Assembly: GCA_045105075.1 (NCBI GenBank)
Contig: JBGCDD010000247.1
Location: 1-5,979 of the forward strand
Direction: 5' to 3'
DNA length: 5,979 nucleotides
Source of the DNA: JBGCDD01 sp045105075
Lineage (GTDB): Bacteria > Pseudomonadota > Alphaproteobacteria > Rhodobacterales > Rhodobacteraceae
Shown here: in pieces, positions 4,807 to 5,979 of the stretch
Layout: the number at the start of each line of letters is the position of its first letter
How positions within the stretch are numbered: the first letter of the stretch is position 1
The notes under the pieces: model-generated
What the model was told of the DNA's origin: nothing
Seen by the model: only the letters and a program-made list of their open reading frames with translations
The model's database searches: none
Program-made: the position numbers and the translations under genes

Positions 4807-5472
4807 ATGAAAACGATGGCACTCACCGCAGCAATGTTGCTCGGTTTCACAGGAGCAGTTAGCGCCGCTTCCATCTCGGTTGACGATTTTTCGACCATCC
4901 AAGGTCCAGTGACCGCCACAGGCGGCGCCACAGAGACCGACACCCAAATCGCACCCGGTGGTGCGCTTGGTGATCGCACAATCACCGTCACCAACGATGC
5001 AGGCTCGTTCGGCGGCACAACCGGCTTCATCACCGGCCCGGCAATCAACCTGTTCGGCGTTTCCAACGACTTTCAGACCCAAGGCACCGTCGCTGTCAGC
5101 TATGCGCTTGGTGGCTATGACCTGAGCGATTCCGGCAGCAACGACACCTTGATTATTGGCGTTGAGTCCATTGACCTGGCGGCATTGTTCACCATCCCAA
5201 TCGATGGCGTTTCCAGCTCGGCAGGCGTTAGCATGTTGGGCACGTTGAACTTTTCGTTCGCAGACTTCGTCGGCGTTGACTTTTCCGACGTGAGCGATCT
5301 GTCGTTCGCAGTGGGCTCGAACGGGGTCAACGCGGTGGACAGCTCGTTCACCTTCATCGGTGTTGACGATCTTGTGCCAAACGTCGTGGCCCCCATTCCA
5401 CTGCCTGCGGGCGGTGTGTTGTTGCTGACGGGTTTGCTCGGCCTGGCCTACGCCAAACGCCGCAAAGCCTGA
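4807..5472 (+). CDS. Secreted VPLPA-CTERM sorting-domain protein
   Basis: This exported protein of 221 residues has a Sec signal peptide (MKTMALTAAMLLGFTGAVSA, likely cut after A20). The extracytoplasmic domain, about 21-194, is acidic, rich in Gly, Ser, Thr and Asp, and has no cysteine. It has no domain I can name. The C-terminus is a tripartite sorting signal: IPLPAGG (197-203), a hydrophobic helix (204-215), and a basic tail KRRKA. This is the VPLPA-CTERM variant of PEP-CTERM, thought to be cleaved by an exosortase of the XrtD type, and usually found in bacteria making exopolysaccharide or biofilm matrix. No exosortase lies in this window. GAGG (4795-4798), eight bases before ATG, supports the start. 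It is flanked by a CtrA-like box and a terminator, so it appears monocistronic. A surface or matrix role is inferred from the sorting signal only. Confidence 0.9.
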   Translation: MKTMALTAAMLLGFTGAVSAASISVDDFSTIQGPVTATGGATETDTQIAPGGALGDRTITVTNDAGSFGGTTGFITGPAINLFGVSNDFQTQGTVAVSYALGGYDLSDSGSNDTLIIGVESIDLAALFTIPIDGVSSSAGVSMLGTLNFSFADFVGVDFSDVSDLSFAVGSNGVNAVDSSFTFIGVDDLVPNVVAPIPLPAGGVLLLTGLLGLAYAKRRKA

Positions 5473-5495
5473 TCAACAGATCTACCTGATTTTGG

Positions 5496-5525
5496 AAGGG
5501 CGGCGCCGTGTTGTGCCGCCCTTTT
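5496..5525 (+). terminator. Rho-independent terminator of the VPLPA-CTERM gene
   Basis: AAGGGCGGC (5496-5504) pairs perfectly with GCCGCCCTT (5515-5523) around a 10-base loop, and TTTT (5522-5525) follows. It lies 23 bases after the stop codon. The stem closely resembles the terminator at 4371-4398. Confidence 0.85.
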
Positions 5526-5871
5526 CGTATGGGTCAAGACACATAAAGACGCCAGTTGCTTAGGGCCCTGCGTCTCTGAACCATGCCTGTTGCGCACGCA
5601 ACTCCGACCAATTCGCACAAATTGTAAGGATGCCGCGCCAGACCACACGATTTGAAGGCTGAACACATGCCGGGCAAAAGCGCCGCTGCTGGGCGTGCTG
5701 ACACACACCCAAACCATGATGGCCAAGGCGCAACCGCGATCTATTGCCAGACAAGTCTGATGGACGCGCCCTGTTAGGCACGCCGCGGGAAATCAAATCA
5801 ACCGCACCCGACGGACAGGTTTTTCGCCAACGAGAATCACCCGATGCGAAACAACCGCCCTGGTCCCGGCG
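5526..5871. other. Gene-free stretch with short inverted repeats
   Basis: No convincing coding frame was found on either strand. Visible structure is limited to three short inverted repeats: AGACGC/GCGTCT (5547-5552 and 5570-5575, enclosing AGGGCCCT), GTTGCG-CA-CGCAAC (5589-5602), and CAATT/AATTG (5609-5613 and 5620-5624). None is followed by a T-run, and no promoter pair stands out. It separates the terminator of a plus-strand gene from the 3' end of a minus-strand gene, so it needs no promoter. Confidence 0.5.
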
Positions 5872-5979
5872 TCAGCGCAGATCTGCGTCCGACGAGGCAG
5901 CGGGGTCATTGACTTTGCCAAGCCCCACAAAATCCAGCGCATAAGCGGATTGTGCCGCCTGCGAAGCGCCGATACCTGT
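5872..5979 (-). CDS. C-terminal end of an unidentified protein (partial)
   Basis: From the right edge the minus strand is open for 35 codons to TGA at 5874-5872. The translation contains GASQAAQSAYALDFVGLGKV and then NDPAASSDADLR, with protein-like composition and GC-rich third positions. The gene begins outside the window. I do not recognise the family, and the visible part shows neither a membrane helix nor a catalytic motif. The short Asp/Ser-rich end looks like a flexible tail. No terminator hairpin was seen downstream. It converges on the VPLPA-CTERM gene across about 400 bases. Confidence 0.5.
   Translation of the reverse strand, partial: TGIGASQAAQSAYALDFVGLGKVNDPAASSDADLR

Noticed and set aside
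5589..5624. Adjacent short inverted repeats as a possible attachment site or recombination site
   Set aside because: No integrase, flanking direct repeats or tRNA is present. The arms are only 5-6 bp and could occur by chance.
5448..5944. Several open frames on both strands downstream of the VPLPA-CTERM gene
   Set aside because: None has a ribosome site, domain motif or protein-like composition, and two overlap the terminator or the end of a real gene.

Overview
The window looks like chromosomal DNA of an alphaproteobacterium, most likely of the Rhodobacteraceae / Roseobacter group. The evidence is the GC-rich codon use, an alphaproteobacterial XRE regulator beginning MTHPVDVHVGKRIRHRR, a DUF1127 small protein, a VPLPA-CTERM sorted envelope protein, and a consensus CtrA-type box (TTAA-N7-TTAAC). 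No transposase, integrase, phage gene, CRISPR array, tRNA or rRNA was recognised.

Layout, left to right. A histidinol-phosphatase/inositol-monophosphatase family gene (minus, 1-399) runs off the left edge. Upstream of it on the same strand is an XRE-family regulator (minus, 524-895), and a GC-rich hairpin lies between them. A 346-bp divergent intergenic region (896-1241) holds candidate promoters for both directions and two dyads. A zinc-free quinone oxidoreductase (plus, 1242-2198) converges on a LysR regulator of LrhA/HexA-like appearance (minus, 2195-3073); their stop codons share TTAA. The LysR gene has an 11-base homopolymer inside its helix-turn-helix. It is divergent from a small DUF1127 protein gene (plus, 3201-3410), and the gap between them carries repeated TTGAT/ATCAA half-sites, including a T-N11-A dyad typical of LysR operators. 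A Bax inhibitor-1 family membrane protein (plus, 3596-4345) follows as its own unit, with a strong terminator.

From 4399 to 4806 there is no complete gene. This stretch holds a possible gene remnant on the minus strand and the CtrA-like box placed as in an activated promoter. Next comes a secreted VPLPA-CTERM protein (plus, 4807-5472) with its own terminator, a gene-free stretch, and the C-terminal end of an unidentified minus-strand protein at the right edge (5872-5979).

Most genes appear to be single-gene transcription units, so the window is not one pathway. The clearest functional links are regulatory: LysR with the DUF1127 gene (and its own promoter), and a CtrA-like regulator with the sorted envelope protein. 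I see no new multi-gene system. The points most worth testing are the homopolymer in LysR, the LysR-type dyads, the CtrA box, and the Asn that replaces a usually acidic residue in the BI-1 protein.
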